The translations under genes were made by a program, and so were the position numbers. Of a DNA stretch of 64,000 nt, positions 34,989 through 44,176 are shown piece after piece (within the stretch, counting starts at the first letter, position 1; each line of letters begins with the position of its first letter). The notes under the pieces are model-generated. The model searched no databases and was not told where the DNA came from. It was given only the letters and a program-made list of their open reading frames with translations. The stretch is from Pseudoxanthomonas composti (GTDB lineage Bacteria > Pseudomonadota > Gammaproteobacteria > Xanthomonadales > Xanthomonadaceae): contig NZ_SAWZ01000005.1 in the NCBI RefSeq assembly GCF_004122095.1, positions 62,001 to 126,000 on the forward strand. Direction: 5' to 3'.

Positions 34989-35473
34989 TCGATCACCCCC
35001 ACATCGCGCTTGCCACCGCGCTTGCCCGCCAGCCGGGTCTGGCCGATCACGATCTCATGGCTCAAGGCCTTGCACATGTCATAGACCGTGAGCGCGGCGA
35101 CGCTGGCGCCAGTCAGCGCCTCCATCTCCACCCCGGTGCGGTGCACGGTCTTGACCGCGCAGGTGATGCGCAAGGCCTCCGGCGTATGCCATTCCAAGGT
35201 GAACTTGCAGCCATCGATGGGCAGCGGATGGCAGAACGGGATCAGCTCGTGGGTGCGCTTGACCGCCAGGGTGCCGGCGATCACCGCCGTTTCCACGATG
35301 CCGCCCTTGGCGCTGCGCAGCCCGGTGTCGTGCAGCTGACGCGCGATGTCGGGTGGGAACTGCACGAAGGATTCGGCCAGCGCCGAGCGCTCGGTGGCGG
35401 CCTTGCCGGACACGTCCACCATGGTGGGCAGGCCCGACTCGTCCAGGTGGGTCAGAGGGTGCGATGCAGTCAT
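34985..35473 (-). CDS. moaC: Cyclic pyranopterin monophosphate synthase MoaC
   Basis: A 162-residue enzyme that forms cPMP from the MoaA product. Conserved blocks [77 protein letters not shown] and [15 protein letters not shown] cover the known active-site Lys and His residues. Start at 35473. It is 57 bases after moaA and overlaps moaD by 4 bases. Confidence 0.96.
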   Translation of the reverse strand: MTASHPLTHLDESGLPTMVDVSGKAATERSALAESFVQFPPDIARQLHDTGLRSAKGGIVETAVIAGTLAVKRTHELIPFCHPLPIDGCKFTLEWHTPEALRITCAVKTVHRTGVEMEALTGASVAALTVYDMCKALSHEIVIGQTRLAGKRGGKRDVGVIE

Positions 35474-35530
35474 GCGGTCAAGCCTATCAGTGCGCGGCCA
35501 TGGTGCCGTCGTCGGAATCCCTGTCACCGC

Positions 35531-36574
35531 TCAACCGCCGATCAGGAACATCTCGACCGGCTTGCCACGCCGGGCGCTGCGCTGTTCGTTGCGCAGTTCG
35601 CTGTAGCGGTCCGCGCGTGCGCTCCACAGGTCTGCCAGGTGCGCAGTGAAGCGGGCCTCGCCGTGCGCCAGCGCCGGTCGCAGATCGGTGCCGGTGCTGG
35701 CGAACAGGCAGGTGTAGAGATGGCCATCGGCCGAGACACGGGCGCGGTGGCAGTCGCCGCAGAACGCATGGGTGACCGAGCTGACGAAGCCGATCTCGCC
35801 CTGCCCGTCGATGAAACCGTGACGGCTGGCGACCTCGCCGGTGTACTGGCTGGGCAGGTCCTGCAGCGGCCACTGCGCATGGATCCGCGCGCGCAGGCTG
35901 TCCGAATCGACCACCTGCCCGCGCTGCCAGCCATTGCAGCTGCCCACGTCCATGTACTCGATGAAGCGCAGCACATGGCCGCTGCCGCGGAAGTGCGCGA
36001 CCAGCGGCAGCACCTGATCCTCGTTGACGCCGCGCTGCACCACGCAATTGACCTTCATCGCCGAAAAGCCTGCGGCCTCGGCGGCCGCGATGCCTTCCAG
36101 CACGCGCTCCACCTGGCCACGCCCGCCCGACATCTGCGCGAAGCGCGCCGGCTCCAGCGCATCCAGGCTGATGGTCAGGCGCCCCAGGCCGGCATCGCGC
36201 AGGGCCTGGGCGTGCGGTGCCAGCAGGCTGGCGTTGGTGGTCATGGCCAGGTCGTCGATGCCCTCGATCCGCGCCAGCCGCGCGATCAGCGCCGGCAGGC
36301 GCTTGCGCAGCAGGGGCTCGCCGCCGGTCACGCGCAGCTTGCTGACCCCGACCCGGGCAAAGCCGCGCACCAGGGTTTCGATCTGGTCGAAATTCAACCT
36401 GCTGGCGGCATCCAGCCCATAGCCTTCCGGCACGCGGTCGGCCGGCATGCAGTAGCCGCAGCGGAAATTGCAGGCTTCGATCACCGACAGCCGCAGGTCG
36501 CGCAAGGGCCGCCCGCGTGAGTCCAGGGGCTGGTGCGCCATCTGGGGCGTGTCAGGGCGCAGCACGGCATTCAT
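35531..36574 (-). CDS. moaA: GTP 3',8-cyclase MoaA
   Basis: Radical-SAM enzyme opening molybdenum-cofactor synthesis; 347 residues. The SAM cluster motif is CNFRCGYC (about 36-43), followed by VTGGEPLLRK. The second cluster near the C-terminus is CGDCHRARVSADGHLYTC. The protein ends in Gly-Gly (FLIGG), needed for GTP binding in the family. It leads moaA-moaC-moaD-moaE. No molybdenum riboswitch is evident in the few bases between it and the MBL gene upstream. Confidence 0.96.
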   Translation of the reverse strand: MNAVLRPDTPQMAHQPLDSRGRPLRDLRLSVIEACNFRCGYCMPADRVPEGYGLDAASRLNFDQIETLVRGFARVGVSKLRVTGGEPLLRKRLPALIARLARIEGIDDLAMTTNASLLAPHAQALRDAGLGRLTISLDALEPARFAQMSGGRGQVERVLEGIAAAEAAGFSAMKVNCVVQRGVNEDQVLPLVAHFRGSGHVLRFIEYMDVGSCNGWQRGQVVDSDSLRARIHAQWPLQDLPSQYTGEVASRHGFIDGQGEIGFVSSVTHAFCGDCHRARVSADGHLYTCLFASTGTDLRPALAHGEARFTAHLADLWSARADRYSELRNEQRSARRGKPVEMFLIGG

Positions 36575-36580
36575 GCGGGG

Positions 36581-37333
36581 TCAGACCGCTCCGGGAAGGA
36601 CAACGTTCCCCAAGGCTAGCAAGTCGCCCGGCAAGGCCACGCGATGGCCGCGCGCGCGCAGCGCCTGGGCATCGGCCGCGCTGGCGTAGTGGTACAGCAC
36701 GCAGCGCGCGAGCAGGGCCGGGGCGTATTCGCGCTCCAGGTCGTCGATGCCGCTGTGCGAGGGGTTGCCATGCAGGGCGCAGTCGTGGGCGATCAGCTCG
36801 TCCAGATCGGCAAAGCGCGCCAGCATCTCCGGGATCGGGCGGGTGTCCCCACTCCAGACCAGGCTGCCCGGCAGGCGCAGGCCGAAGGCAGTCAGCGGCC
36901 AGTGGTGCCGCACCGGAAACACCTCCAGGCGCACCCCGTCGTGCCAGAACGCTTCCTCCACCGGCACCAGCTGGAAGGCATCCCAGAAATTGGCGCCGCC
37001 CTCGGCCAGCACGTTCGGGTAGGCGCCCACGCGCTGGTGCAGCAGCGGCACCAGAGGGGCCGGCACGTACAGGCGCACGCGCCCGCGCCGGGCCGGGTCG
37101 AAGTAGCTGGCGATGAACAGCCGCTCCATGCCACCGACATGGTCCAGGTGGACATGGGTGATGAACAAGGCCTGCGGCGCCTGCCCATAGTGGGCCTGGT
37201 AGGCGCTCAGGCCCTCGTTGCCGCAGTCGATCGCCAGCCAGGGGCGGCCGTCACGCTCGATGGTGGCCATGGGCGAGCCCAGCTCCACGGCCGTGGCCCC
37301 ACCCACGCCCTGGAAGCGCAGCGCCCAGGCCAT
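36581..37333 (-). CDS. MBL-fold metallohydrolase (RNase Z-like)
   Basis: A 250-residue metallo-beta-lactamase-fold protein. The metal motif is THVHLDHVGG (about 68-77), with further ligands in VRHHWPL, WSGDTRPIPE and LIAHDCAL. The layout with a C-terminal His (VLYHYASAAD) resembles RNase Z or cAMP phosphodiesterase-like members more than glyoxalase II. It starts 4 bases after the kdkA stop and ends 6 bases before moaA, so it may be cotranscribed with either. Substrate unknown. Confidence 0.82.
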   Translation of the reverse strand: MAWALRFQGVGGATAVELGSPMATIERDGRPWLAIDCGNEGLSAYQAHYGQAPQALFITHVHLDHVGGMERLFIASYFDPARRGRVRLYVPAPLVPLLHQRVGAYPNVLAEGGANFWDAFQLVPVEEAFWHDGVRLEVFPVRHHWPLTAFGLRLPGSLVWSGDTRPIPEMLARFADLDELIAHDCALHGNPSHSGIDDLEREYAPALLARCVLYHYASAADAQALRARGHRVALPGDLLALGNVVLPGAV

Positions 37334-37337
37334 GGCC

Positions 37338-38090
37338 TCAGAACCCGCGCGACCAGGCCGCATCGTAGGCGCGGCGCAGCTTGCCGTAATCTTCCAGCAC
37401 CGCCTGCTTGCTGCGGGTGCCGCGCAGCTTGAGCAACGAACGCCGCAGGCGCGCCAGGTTGCGCTCGCGCCAGCGGGTGGCGGGGATATGCATCCGGGCG
37501 CGGTCGAAATCGATCATCCAGCCCTTGCCCTGCGCATCGAACAGCAGGTTGTGGGCGTTGAGGTCGGCGTGGTCCAGCCCGGCGCGGTGGAAGCGCGCGA
37601 TCAGCCTGCCGGTGTCCTCGAACGGCGCCTGGCTGCCCTGCGCCTGGATGCGCTGGGCCAGGGTCTGCACGCCGGCCAGCCGCTCCAGCAGGATCGCCGC
37701 GCGGTAGCGCCCGCCCTGCTTGACGTAGCTGGCCATCAGCGCGGCCGGCACCGGAAGGCCCAGGCGATACAGCTTGCGGGTGATTCGGAACTCGGAAAAG
37801 CTGCGGGTGCGGTTGGCCCCTTGCCACAGGTAGCGGTCGCGGCTGACGCTGGCGGCCAGGCCGCCGCGGCGGTACAGGCGCAGCACGCTGGCACCGAAGG
37901 GCGCGTCGATGAACCATGCCCCGCCGCGTCCGCCACTGGACACCGGCGTGGCGCGCTCGCCCCAGAACTCCGGCGTCATCCAGCGTGGGTCGGCTTGCCG
38001 CAGGCGCTGCCCATCAACCAGAATCGCCCCGTCTCCACGACCTTCGCGGAACGGCGTCAGGACTTCAGTGGCGTCAAATTCGACCATCAC
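37338..38090 (-). CDS. kdkA: 3-deoxy-D-manno-octulosonic acid (Kdo) kinase
   Basis: Inner-membrane-associated kinase that phosphorylates Kdo of lipid A precursors; 250 residues with a protein-kinase-like fold. Family blocks: [51 protein letters not shown], and the catalytic loop [33 protein letters not shown] strain with one Kdo residue and a kdkA gene is the usual pattern where Kdo-4-phosphate replaces a second Kdo. It is divergent from the heptosyltransferase gene, 25 bp away, as expected for lipopolysaccharide core genes. Confidence 0.93.
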   Translation of the reverse strand: MMVEFDATEVLTPFREGRGDGAILVDGQRLRQADPRWMTPEFWGERATPVSSGGRGGAWFIDAPFGASVLRLYRRGGLAASVSRDRYLWQGANRTRSFSEFRITRKLYRLGLPVPAALMASYVKQGGRYRAAILLERLAGVQTLAQRIQAQGSQAPFEDTGRLIARFHRAGLDHADLNAHNLLFDAQGKGWMIDFDRARMHIPATRWRERNLARLRRSLLKLRGTRSKQAVLEDYGKLRRAYDAAWSRGF

Positions 38091-38115
38091 GCGAGTCTAG
38101 CAACACTTGTCAGTC

Positions 38116-39150
38116 ATGCCCGCCTCGATCTGCCTGCTGCGCCTGTCCGCCCTGGGCGATGTCACCCATGTGCTGCCACTGGTGCACACGCTGCGCGATG
38201 CCTGGCCGCATACGCGCCTGCACTGGATCATCGACAAGGCCGGCCACAAGCTGCTCGAAGGTCTGGCCGGCGTGGACTTCCATGTCTACGACAAGCGCTC
38301 GGGCCTGGCCGGCATGCGCGCGCTGCGCCGCGAGCTGCCCGGGCGCTTCGATGCGCTGCTGCAGATGCAGGTGGCCCTGCGCGCCAACGTGCTGTCGGCC
38401 TTCGTGCCTGCGCGGCGACGGGTGGGCTACGACCGCGGCCGCTCCAAGGATCTGCATGGGCTCTTCATCAACGAGCGCATCGCCGACCGCCCGGGCATTC
38501 ATGTATTGGATGCCATCGGCAGCTTCTGCGAGCCGCTTGGCCTGCGCCCGGCACCGGTGCGCTGGGAGATGCCGGTGCCGGCCGAGGCCCACGCCTGGGC
38601 TGCGGCCCAGTGGCAGGACGATGGCCGGCCCACGCTGGTGATCTCGCCCTGCTCCAGCCATGTGCGCCGCAACTGGTATGCCGACCGCTACGCCGCGGTG
38701 GCCGACCACGCCGCCACGCAGGGCTGGCGCGTGGTGCTGTGCGGGGGGCGTAGCGCGCTGGAGCGCCAGACCGCCGACGCCATCGCCGCGCAGATGCGCC
38801 AGCCAGTGCTGGACCTGGTGGGCAAGGACACGCTCAAGCAGCTGCCGGCCCTGCTTGCCCGTGCGCAGTTGGTGATGACCCCCGACTCGGGCCCGATGCA
38901 TATCGCCAACGCCATGGGCACCAAGGTGCTGGGCCTGCACGCGGCCAGCAATCCGCGGCGCAGTGGACCGTACTCGGACCTGCGCTACTGCGTGGACCGC
39001 TATGACGATGCGGCCCGTCGCTGTCTCAAGCAGCCGGCCGCTGCACTGAAGTGGGGGACCAAGATCGAGTTCGACGAGGTCATGGCGCTGGTCACGGTGG
39101 ACGATGCCATCGCCGCATTCGAGCGCTATCGCGCCGATCATGGCCACTGA
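38116..39150 (+). CDS. Lipopolysaccharide heptosyltransferase-like glycosyltransferase (GT9)
   Basis: A 344-residue GT-B enzyme of family GT9, which adds heptose to the inner core. N-terminal ICLLRLSALGDVTHVLPLVHTLRDAWP is the ADP-heptosyltransferase signature. The C-terminal half has LVISPCSSHVRRNWYADRYAAVAD, VLCGGRSALERQTAD, DLVGKDTLKQLPALLARAQLVMTPDSGPMHIANAMGTKVLGL. Start at ATG 38116; an in-frame TTG is three codons upstream. Best match by memory is heptosyltransferase I/WaaC-like, but the acceptor is not determined. Confidence 0.9.
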   Translation: MPASICLLRLSALGDVTHVLPLVHTLRDAWPHTRLHWIIDKAGHKLLEGLAGVDFHVYDKRSGLAGMRALRRELPGRFDALLQMQVALRANVLSAFVPARRRVGYDRGRSKDLHGLFINERIADRPGIHVLDAIGSFCEPLGLRPAPVRWEMPVPAEAHAWAAAQWQDDGRPTLVISPCSSHVRRNWYADRYAAVADHAATQGWRVVLCGGRSALERQTADAIAAQMRQPVLDLVGKDTLKQLPALLARAQLVMTPDSGPMHIANAMGTKVLGLHAASNPRRSGPYSDLRYCVDRYDDAARRCLKQPAAALKWGTKIEFDEVMALVTVDDAIAAFERYRADHGH

Positions 39151-39294
39151 GGCCCTAGCCGCCGCGGCGCTGCACCTGTGCCCGATGCGGCGGCAGGTGG
39201 CCAGCGCCGGCCTGGACCAGAGGCTCGCAAGCGAGTCGCGCCGCGGCACCCGCCAGGCAAGCCAGCCGTTGCGTTCGGGCCCGCGTTCGAGGCC

Positions 39295-42200
39295 ATGAGC
39301 GGCCTGCGCCAGGGGATCGCGCCACTGCTGTGGTGCCTGTTCGTCCTCTCGGGGTTTTCCGGACTGGTGTACCAGTCGATGTGGAGCCAGTACTTGGGGC
39401 TGGTGCTGGGCCATGCAGCGTATGCGCAGGCGCTGGTGCTGGCCGTATTCATGGGAGGCATGGCGCTGGGTGCGTGGGCCGCCGGACGTGCCGGCCTGCG
39501 CTGGACGCGGCTGCTGGGCGCCTATGCGCTGGCCGAGGCGCTGATCGGCGTGCTTGCCCTCACCTTCCACCGGCTGTTCCTGGCCTACACGGGCTGGTCC
39601 AGCGCGCGCGTGCTGCCGGCCCTGGGCGAGGGCCTGGCGGGCCAGCTCTACCCACTGGTCTCGGCCAGCCTGCTGATCCTGCCGGCCTGCCTGCTGCTGG
39701 GCGCCACCTTTCCGCTGTTGAGCGCCGGACTGTTGCGGCGCTGGCCGCGCCAGGATGCGCGGGTGCTCGGCGGGCTGTACGCGGCCAACAGCCTGGGCGC
39801 GGCGCTGGGTGCGCTGCTGGCTACCTTCGTGCTGCTGCCGCGCCTGGGCATGCCTGGGGCGATGGCCGTGGCCGGCGGGGTGAACCTGGTCGTGGCCGCG
39901 GTGGCGGGCGTGCTGTCCTGGCGGATCGAGGCCAGCGCGGTTCTACCCGCCGCCAGCGGCAAGGCGCCTTCCGCCACGCCCTCCCCGCGCGGCCCGCTAC
40001 GCGCACTGCTGTGGGCCGGCATGGCCTCCGGGGCGTGCTCCTTCGCCTATGAGATCGGCTGGGTGCGGCTGCTGAACCAGGCGCTGGGCACCACCCTGCA
40101 TGGCTTCGAGCTGATGCTGGCCAGCTTCCTGCTGGGGCTGGCCGCCGGCGGCGCCTGGATCCGGCGGCGCGCCGCGCAGCTGCACGACCCGTTGCGGGCC
40201 GCAGGCTGGGCGCAGGTGCTGATGGGGGTGGCGGCGCTGCTCTCGCTGCTGGCGCTGTCGCACGCCTTCGACTGGACCGCCGCCCTGCTGTCCTCGCTGG
40301 ACCGCAACGATGGCGGCTACCGGCTGTATCTGCTGGGCACGGCGGCCATGGCCCTGCTGGTGATGCTGCCCACGGCCTTCTTCGCCGGCATGACCCTGCC
40401 GCTGTTCACCCTGGCCTTGCTGCGGGGCGGCGCTGGGGAAGCGGGCATCGGCCGCCTGTACGCGGCCAACACCGTCGGCGCCATCGTCGGCGTGCTGCTG
40501 ACCGTGCATGTCCTGATCCCGATCGTCGGCGTGCGCTGGGCGTTGCTGCTGGCGGCCGCCGCCGACGCGGCCATCGGGCTGTGGCTGCTGACCCTGGCAC
40601 GGCAGGAGTTGCCGCCGGCACGACTGGCCGGCACCGCGGTGGCTGTGGCCGCCGTGCTCGCCCTGGTCGCCGTGCTGGGCAGGCCCGATCCACGCGCGCA
40701 GCTGTCCAGCGTGTTCCGCACCGGGCACGCGCGCCTGAACGAGGCCATGCAGGTGCGTTTCCTGCGCGATGGCAAGACCGCCACCATCGGCGTGGCGCGC
40801 TCGCGCGAGAGCGGCGTGCAATCGCTGCTGACCAACGGCAAGTCCGATGGCGCCATGGCCACGCGCATCACCGACCCGCCCGCCGGCGACGAGCTGACCA
40901 TGGTGACCCTGGGCGCCCTGCCGCTGGCTCTGCATCCGCGGCCCGAGCAGGTCGGCGTCATCGGCTGGGGCCTGGGCATGAGCACCCATACCGTGCTCGG
41001 CAGCCCGCGGGTGCGGCGCGTGGAGACGGCGGAGATCGAATCGATGGTGCTGCAGGCCGCGCCGCTGTTCGCGCCACGCATCGGGCGCGCCCTGAACGAC
41101 TCACGCTCGCAGGTGCGCGTGGACGACGCCCGCCACCTGTTCTCCAGCGGCAACCGGCGCTACGACGTCATCGTGTCCGAGCCGTCCAATCCCTGGGTCA
41201 GCGGCGTCGGCGGGCTGTTCACCCATCAGTTCTACGGCTTCCTGCACGCCCATCTGCAGGACGGCGGCGTGCTGGTGCAGTGGCTGCAGACCTATGAGAT
41301 CGACGACGCCCTGCTCGCCTCCATCGTGGCCGCCCTGCTGCAGGCCTTCCCCGATGCGCAGTTGTACCTGGCGCAGGACAACGACCTGGTGCTGGTGGCC
41401 TGCCGCGGCACCTGCCCCGCACCCGACATCGCCCGTTGGGGCGGCGGTGCGCTTGCGCGCGAGACCCGCCGCGTCGGCCTGGACAGCAACGCAGCGCTGT
41501 CCTTGCGCCACCTCGGCGGGCGCGCGCTGCTGCAGACCTATGTCAGCGCGATGCGCGCCCGGCCCAACGACGACTTCCACCCGCAGCTTGCGCTGGACGC
41601 GCCGCGCACCCGCTTCCGCGGCGATCGCGCGCTGACCCTGCAACGCCTGGCCGAGAGCGGCCTGCCGGTGCTGGACCTGATGGAGGGCCAGCGGCCGCCG
41701 GCGGCGCGCATCGACATTCCCGAGATGCCGGGCCACCGCCTGACCGAGCTGCGCGCCCGCGCCCTGCGGCTGGCCGCGTCCTTGCGCAATGGCCGGCATG
41801 ACAGTCCCGACGCCCTGCGCGAGCGCGACGCCGCCGCGCCCGAGCTGGCCTTGCAGGCGCTGCTGGGCAGCTCACGCCACCGGGTCGGCGATCTGTCCAG
41901 CTGGTCCGAGGCGGCCGCCGAGATCGCCGCGGCCACGCTGGGGCCGCTGGCGCCGCAGGACCAACCCGGCGTGTGGATCGGGCCGGGCTGGATCGACCTG
42001 CAGGCGCAGCCAGCCAGCGTGCAGCGGATCATGGCCATGTACGCCGCCGCCGCGGCCCGCGACGCGGAGGCCATGCAGCGCGAAGGCGAAGCGGTGCTGC
42101 AGCTGCCGGCGGTGCTGTCCGCACGCCTGCAGGAACAGGCGCTGATCATCGCGCAGCTGGGGGCGCTGGGCGGCGGTGCACCGCAGGAGGTGGAGCGGCT

Positions 42201-42363
42201 GCACCAGGGCTACGGCGTGGCCTTGCCGGCCAGCGAACCGCTGCGCCTGGTGCGCCACATGATCCGCACCCGCGCCTGGGAGCTGCAGCTCGGCACCGCG
42301 CAGGACCCAGGTGCACCCCTCGGTACGGCCCTGCCGCCCCGGCAGACTCAGGCCTTGCGGTAA
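39295..42363 (+). CDS. Fused membrane / spermidine-synthase-like protein
   Basis: A 1022-residue protein. The first half (about 1-470) has some twelve to fourteen hydrophobic helices in two repeats, each with a YAANxxGA signature (GLYAANSLGAALGALLATF and RLYAANTVGAIVGVLLTV). The second half has a Rossmann methyltransferase-like domain of the spermidine-synthase type: VGVIGWGLGMSTHTVLGSPRVRRVETAEIES and VSEPSNPWVSGVGGLFTHQFY. The last 250 residues are helical and repeat-like. Such fusions are annotated as MFS/spermidine-synthase fusions with unknown substrate. Polyamine synthesis is not proven: the catalytic Asp pair cannot be checked by eye. ATG 39295 is preferred to a GTG at 39178. Confidence 0.83.
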   Translation: MSGLRQGIAPLLWCLFVLSGFSGLVYQSMWSQYLGLVLGHAAYAQALVLAVFMGGMALGAWAAGRAGLRWTRLLGAYALAEALIGVLALTFHRLFLAYTGWSSARVLPALGEGLAGQLYPLVSASLLILPACLLLGATFPLLSAGLLRRWPRQDARVLGGLYAANSLGAALGALLATFVLLPRLGMPGAMAVAGGVNLVVAAVAGVLSWRIEASAVLPAASGKAPSATPSPRGPLRALLWAGMASGACSFAYEIGWVRLLNQALGTTLHGFELMLASFLLGLAAGGAWIRRRAAQLHDPLRAAGWAQVLMGVAALLSLLALSHAFDWTAALLSSLDRNDGGYRLYLLGTAAMALLVMLPTAFFAGMTLPLFTLALLRGGAGEAGIGRLYAANTVGAIVGVLLTVHVLIPIVGVRWALLLAAAADAAIGLWLLTLARQELPPARLAGTAVAVAAVLALVAVLGRPDPRAQLSSVFRTGHARLNEAMQVRFLRDGKTATIGVARSRESGVQSLLTNGKSDGAMATRITDPPAGDELTMVTLGALPLALHPRPEQVGVIGWGLGMSTHTVLGSPRVRRVETAEIESMVLQAAPLFAPRIGRALNDSRSQVRVDDARHLFSSGNRRYDVIVSEPSNPWVSGVGGLFTHQFYGFLHAHLQDGGVLVQWLQTYEIDDALLASIVAALLQAFPDAQLYLAQDNDLVLVACRGTCPAPDIARWGGGALARETRRVGLDSNAALSLRHLGGRALLQTYVSAMRARPNDDFHPQLALDAPRTRFRGDRALTLQRLAESGLPVLDLMEGQRPPAARIDIPEMPGHRLTELRARALRLAASLRNGRHDSPDALRERDAAAPELALQALLGSSRHRVGDLSSWSEAAAEIAAATLGPLAPQDQPGVWIGPGWIDLQAQPASVQRIMAMYAAAAARDAEAMQREGEAVLQLPAVLSARLQEQALIIAQLGALGGGAPQEVERLHQGYGVALPASEPLRLVRHMIRTRAWELQLGTAQDPGAPLGTALPPRQTQALR

Positions 42364-42746
42364 TCCTCGTAGGATTTTTCTTCCACGTAGGCCGAGCCCA
42401 GCGCCAGGTTGACTTCCTTCTTGATCCGCGCGCGCTCGTCGTTTTCGAAGTACACGCTGCGCGCCAGGCGGATGAATTCCTCGTCGAAAGCCTGCGCCTT
42501 TTCCTTCAGGCGGATGTCGTCCTCGATCACCCACAGCCGCTCGTTGACCGCCTTGAGCTCGGCGCGCAGGCGGGCGATGTCATGGCCGGCGGCCGGGTGC
42601 GCCATCCAGACCTTCTCCAGCGCACTCAGCTCGTTGCGGACATTGGCCAGCTTGGCCTCATCGCGCATGCGCTCGGACTTGATCTGCAGGATCGCGATCT
42701 TGTCGAGCAGCTCGCCAAAGGACACCGGGGTCAGGATCTCGGACAT
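42348..42746 (-). CDS. DUF6165 family protein
   Basis: A 132-residue, highly charged and mostly helical protein that starts SEILTPVSFGELLDKIAILQIKSERM and ends EVNLALGSAYVEEKSYEDYRKA. I recognise it as DUF6165; relatives lie near glycosyltransferase and lipopolysaccharide genes. A coiled coil is likely over residues 25-105 (RMRDEAKLANVRNELSALEK; RLRAELKAVNERL). It converges on the fusion gene and the two coding ends overlap by 16 bases. Function unknown. Confidence 0.8.
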   Translation of the reverse strand: MSEILTPVSFGELLDKIAILQIKSERMRDEAKLANVRNELSALEKVWMAHPAAGHDIARLRAELKAVNERLWVIEDDIRLKEKAQAFDEEFIRLARSVYFENDERARIKKEVNLALGSAYVEEKSYEDYRKA

Positions 42747-42885
42747 GGCACACCATCGACTCGTGGAAACGGCCATTCTAGCCAGTGGCCATGAACGCCA
42801 ACGCGTCTTGCCGGCTTGCAGCACAAGGCGGGCACGGCGCGTGTGGACCTTTTCGCTGTCCCGCACATGCGCGGCGGCACAAAAG

Positions 42886-42913
42886 CAAAAGCCCCTGCGA
42901 GCAGGGGCTTTTG
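42886..42913 (-). terminator. Terminator of tRNA-Ser(CGA)
   Basis: The stem GCCCCTGC / GCAGGGGC with a 2-base centre, extended by A-T pairs and with TTTTGCTTTT on the minus strand, lies 10 bases after the tRNA 3' end. Confidence 0.85.
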
Positions 42914-42918
42914 CCGAC

Positions 42919-43012
<94 letters not shown>

Positions 43013-43045
43013 GGTGGTCCCCGCCGGCGTCTGGCGGGGCCGTGC

Positions 43046-43074
43046 ATCATACGGGGCGTTTTGCCCCGCGACAA
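43046..43074 (-). promoter_or_regulatory. Promoter of tRNA-Ser(CGA)
   Basis: TTGTCG and TATGAT with a 17-base spacer place the transcript start about 27 bases before the tRNA. Confidence 0.7.
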
Positions 43075-43335
43075 GCGCCTGCGCGCGTGCGCGCCAACTG
43101 CCTCGCTGACGCCTGACAGGCTTGTCGGGCGTCACGATCCCCGCGATCATGCCCCCATGCTTCAAGCCCCTGCCCCAGATGCCTCGCACGCGCCCATGGA
43201 CGACACCGGAACGGGTGCGGCCGGCGCCGCCTTCGCTGGATCGGCCGTGGCTGCGCGCCGGGCCTGCGCATGCACCAGCCGGCGCCGACGGACGCCGGGC
43301 CAGTCCGGCCGCCATACGCGCGCGGCAGGGAAGCC
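43075..43335. other. Gene-free stretch upstream of the PP2C gene
   Basis: I find no gene or RNA here. An upstream in-frame extension of the phosphatase is open from about 43270 but is Ala/Pro/Arg-rich and lacks a ribosome-binding site. Confidence 0.5.
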
Positions 43336-44040
43336 ATGATCGAATTCGGACATCTCAGCCACGCCGGCCTGCGCCGCGACCTCAACGAGGACACCTACTA
43401 CGGCGACAGCGACCTGGGCCTGTGGCTGGTGGCCGATGGCATGGGCGGACACGCCTGTGGCGAGGTGGCCAGCGCCCTGGCGCGCGACACCATCGTCCGT
43501 GAGATCCGTGCAGGCCATGCGCTGGCCCAGGCCATCCGGGCCGCCGACGAGGAGATCATCCGCACCTCGCGCCGCCGCAACGACACCTTGCCGATGGGCA
43601 CCACGGTGGTGGCCGCGCGCGTGCAGGGCGACCGCTTCGAGGTGGCCTGGGTTGGCGACAGCCGCGTCTACCTGTGGCGCGACGGCAAGCTGGTGCAGCT
43701 CAGCCAGGACCACAGCTACGTGCAGGAACTGATCGCCCAGGGCGCACTCACCCACGAACAGGCGCGCATCCATCCGCAGCGCAACGTGGTCACCCAGGCG
43801 CTCGGGGTCACCGACCCGGCGCACCTGAACGTGGAAACCATGACTGGCGAGTTCCGCCCGGGCATGCAGCTGCTGCTGTGCAGCGACGGCCTGACCGAGG
43901 AAGTGGAAGACCGAGGCATCGCCGATGTCCTGCGTCAGCAGGACTGCAGCGCGCAGGAATGCGTCGATGCGCTGATCGCCGCCGCCCTGGACGGTGGCGG
44001 ATCGGACAATGTCACCGCCGTCCTGGTGCGCTGCCACTAG
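43336..44040 (+). CDS. PP2C-type serine/threonine protein phosphatase
   Basis: A 234-residue single-domain metal-dependent phosphatase. The metal-binding motifs are HAGLRRDLNEDTYYG (about 9-23), LWLVADGMGGHACGEVAS (about 29-46), WVGDSRVYLW and the C-terminal CSDGLTEEVED with GGSDNVTAVLV. All acidic ligands seem present, so it should be active. Small soluble PP2C proteins of this kind often pair with a Ser/Thr kinase or an FHA protein; none is adjacent here. The gene ends at the third long inverted repeat. Confidence 0.93.
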   Translation: MIEFGHLSHAGLRRDLNEDTYYGDSDLGLWLVADGMGGHACGEVASALARDTIVREIRAGHALAQAIRAADEEIIRTSRRRNDTLPMGTTVVAARVQGDRFEVAWVGDSRVYLWRDGKLVQLSQDHSYVQELIAQGALTHEQARIHPQRNVVTQALGVTDPAHLNVETMTGEFRPGMQLLLCSDGLTEEVEDRGIADVLRQQDCSAQECVDALIAAALDGGGSDNVTAVLVRCH

Positions 44041-44048
44041 GTGGAGGC

Positions 44049-44170
44049 AGGAACGAGTTGAGAGGAACGAGAAACGAGTGAGGGCGGCTTCGGCGGTGGG
44101 TGCCGCGATGCACCGCGTGCACGCCGCCTGAGCCCCACCTCTCGTTCCTCGTTCCTCTCAACGCGTTCCT
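44049..44170. repeat. Long inverted repeat, AGGAACGAG family, copy 3
   Basis: The left arm 44049-44080 pairs with right arm 44138-44170. The layout equals that of copies 1 and 2, but the word is AGGAACGAG instead of AGGAGTGAG in both arms. It sits between the convergent PP2C and dnaQ genes, where it could end both transcripts. Confidence 0.85.
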
Positions 44171-44176
44171 GAAAGC

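Noticed and set aside
34286-36640. Molybdenum-cofactor riboswitch before moaA
   Set aside because: The moaA start is only a few bases from the preceding gene, leaving no room for the structured leader.
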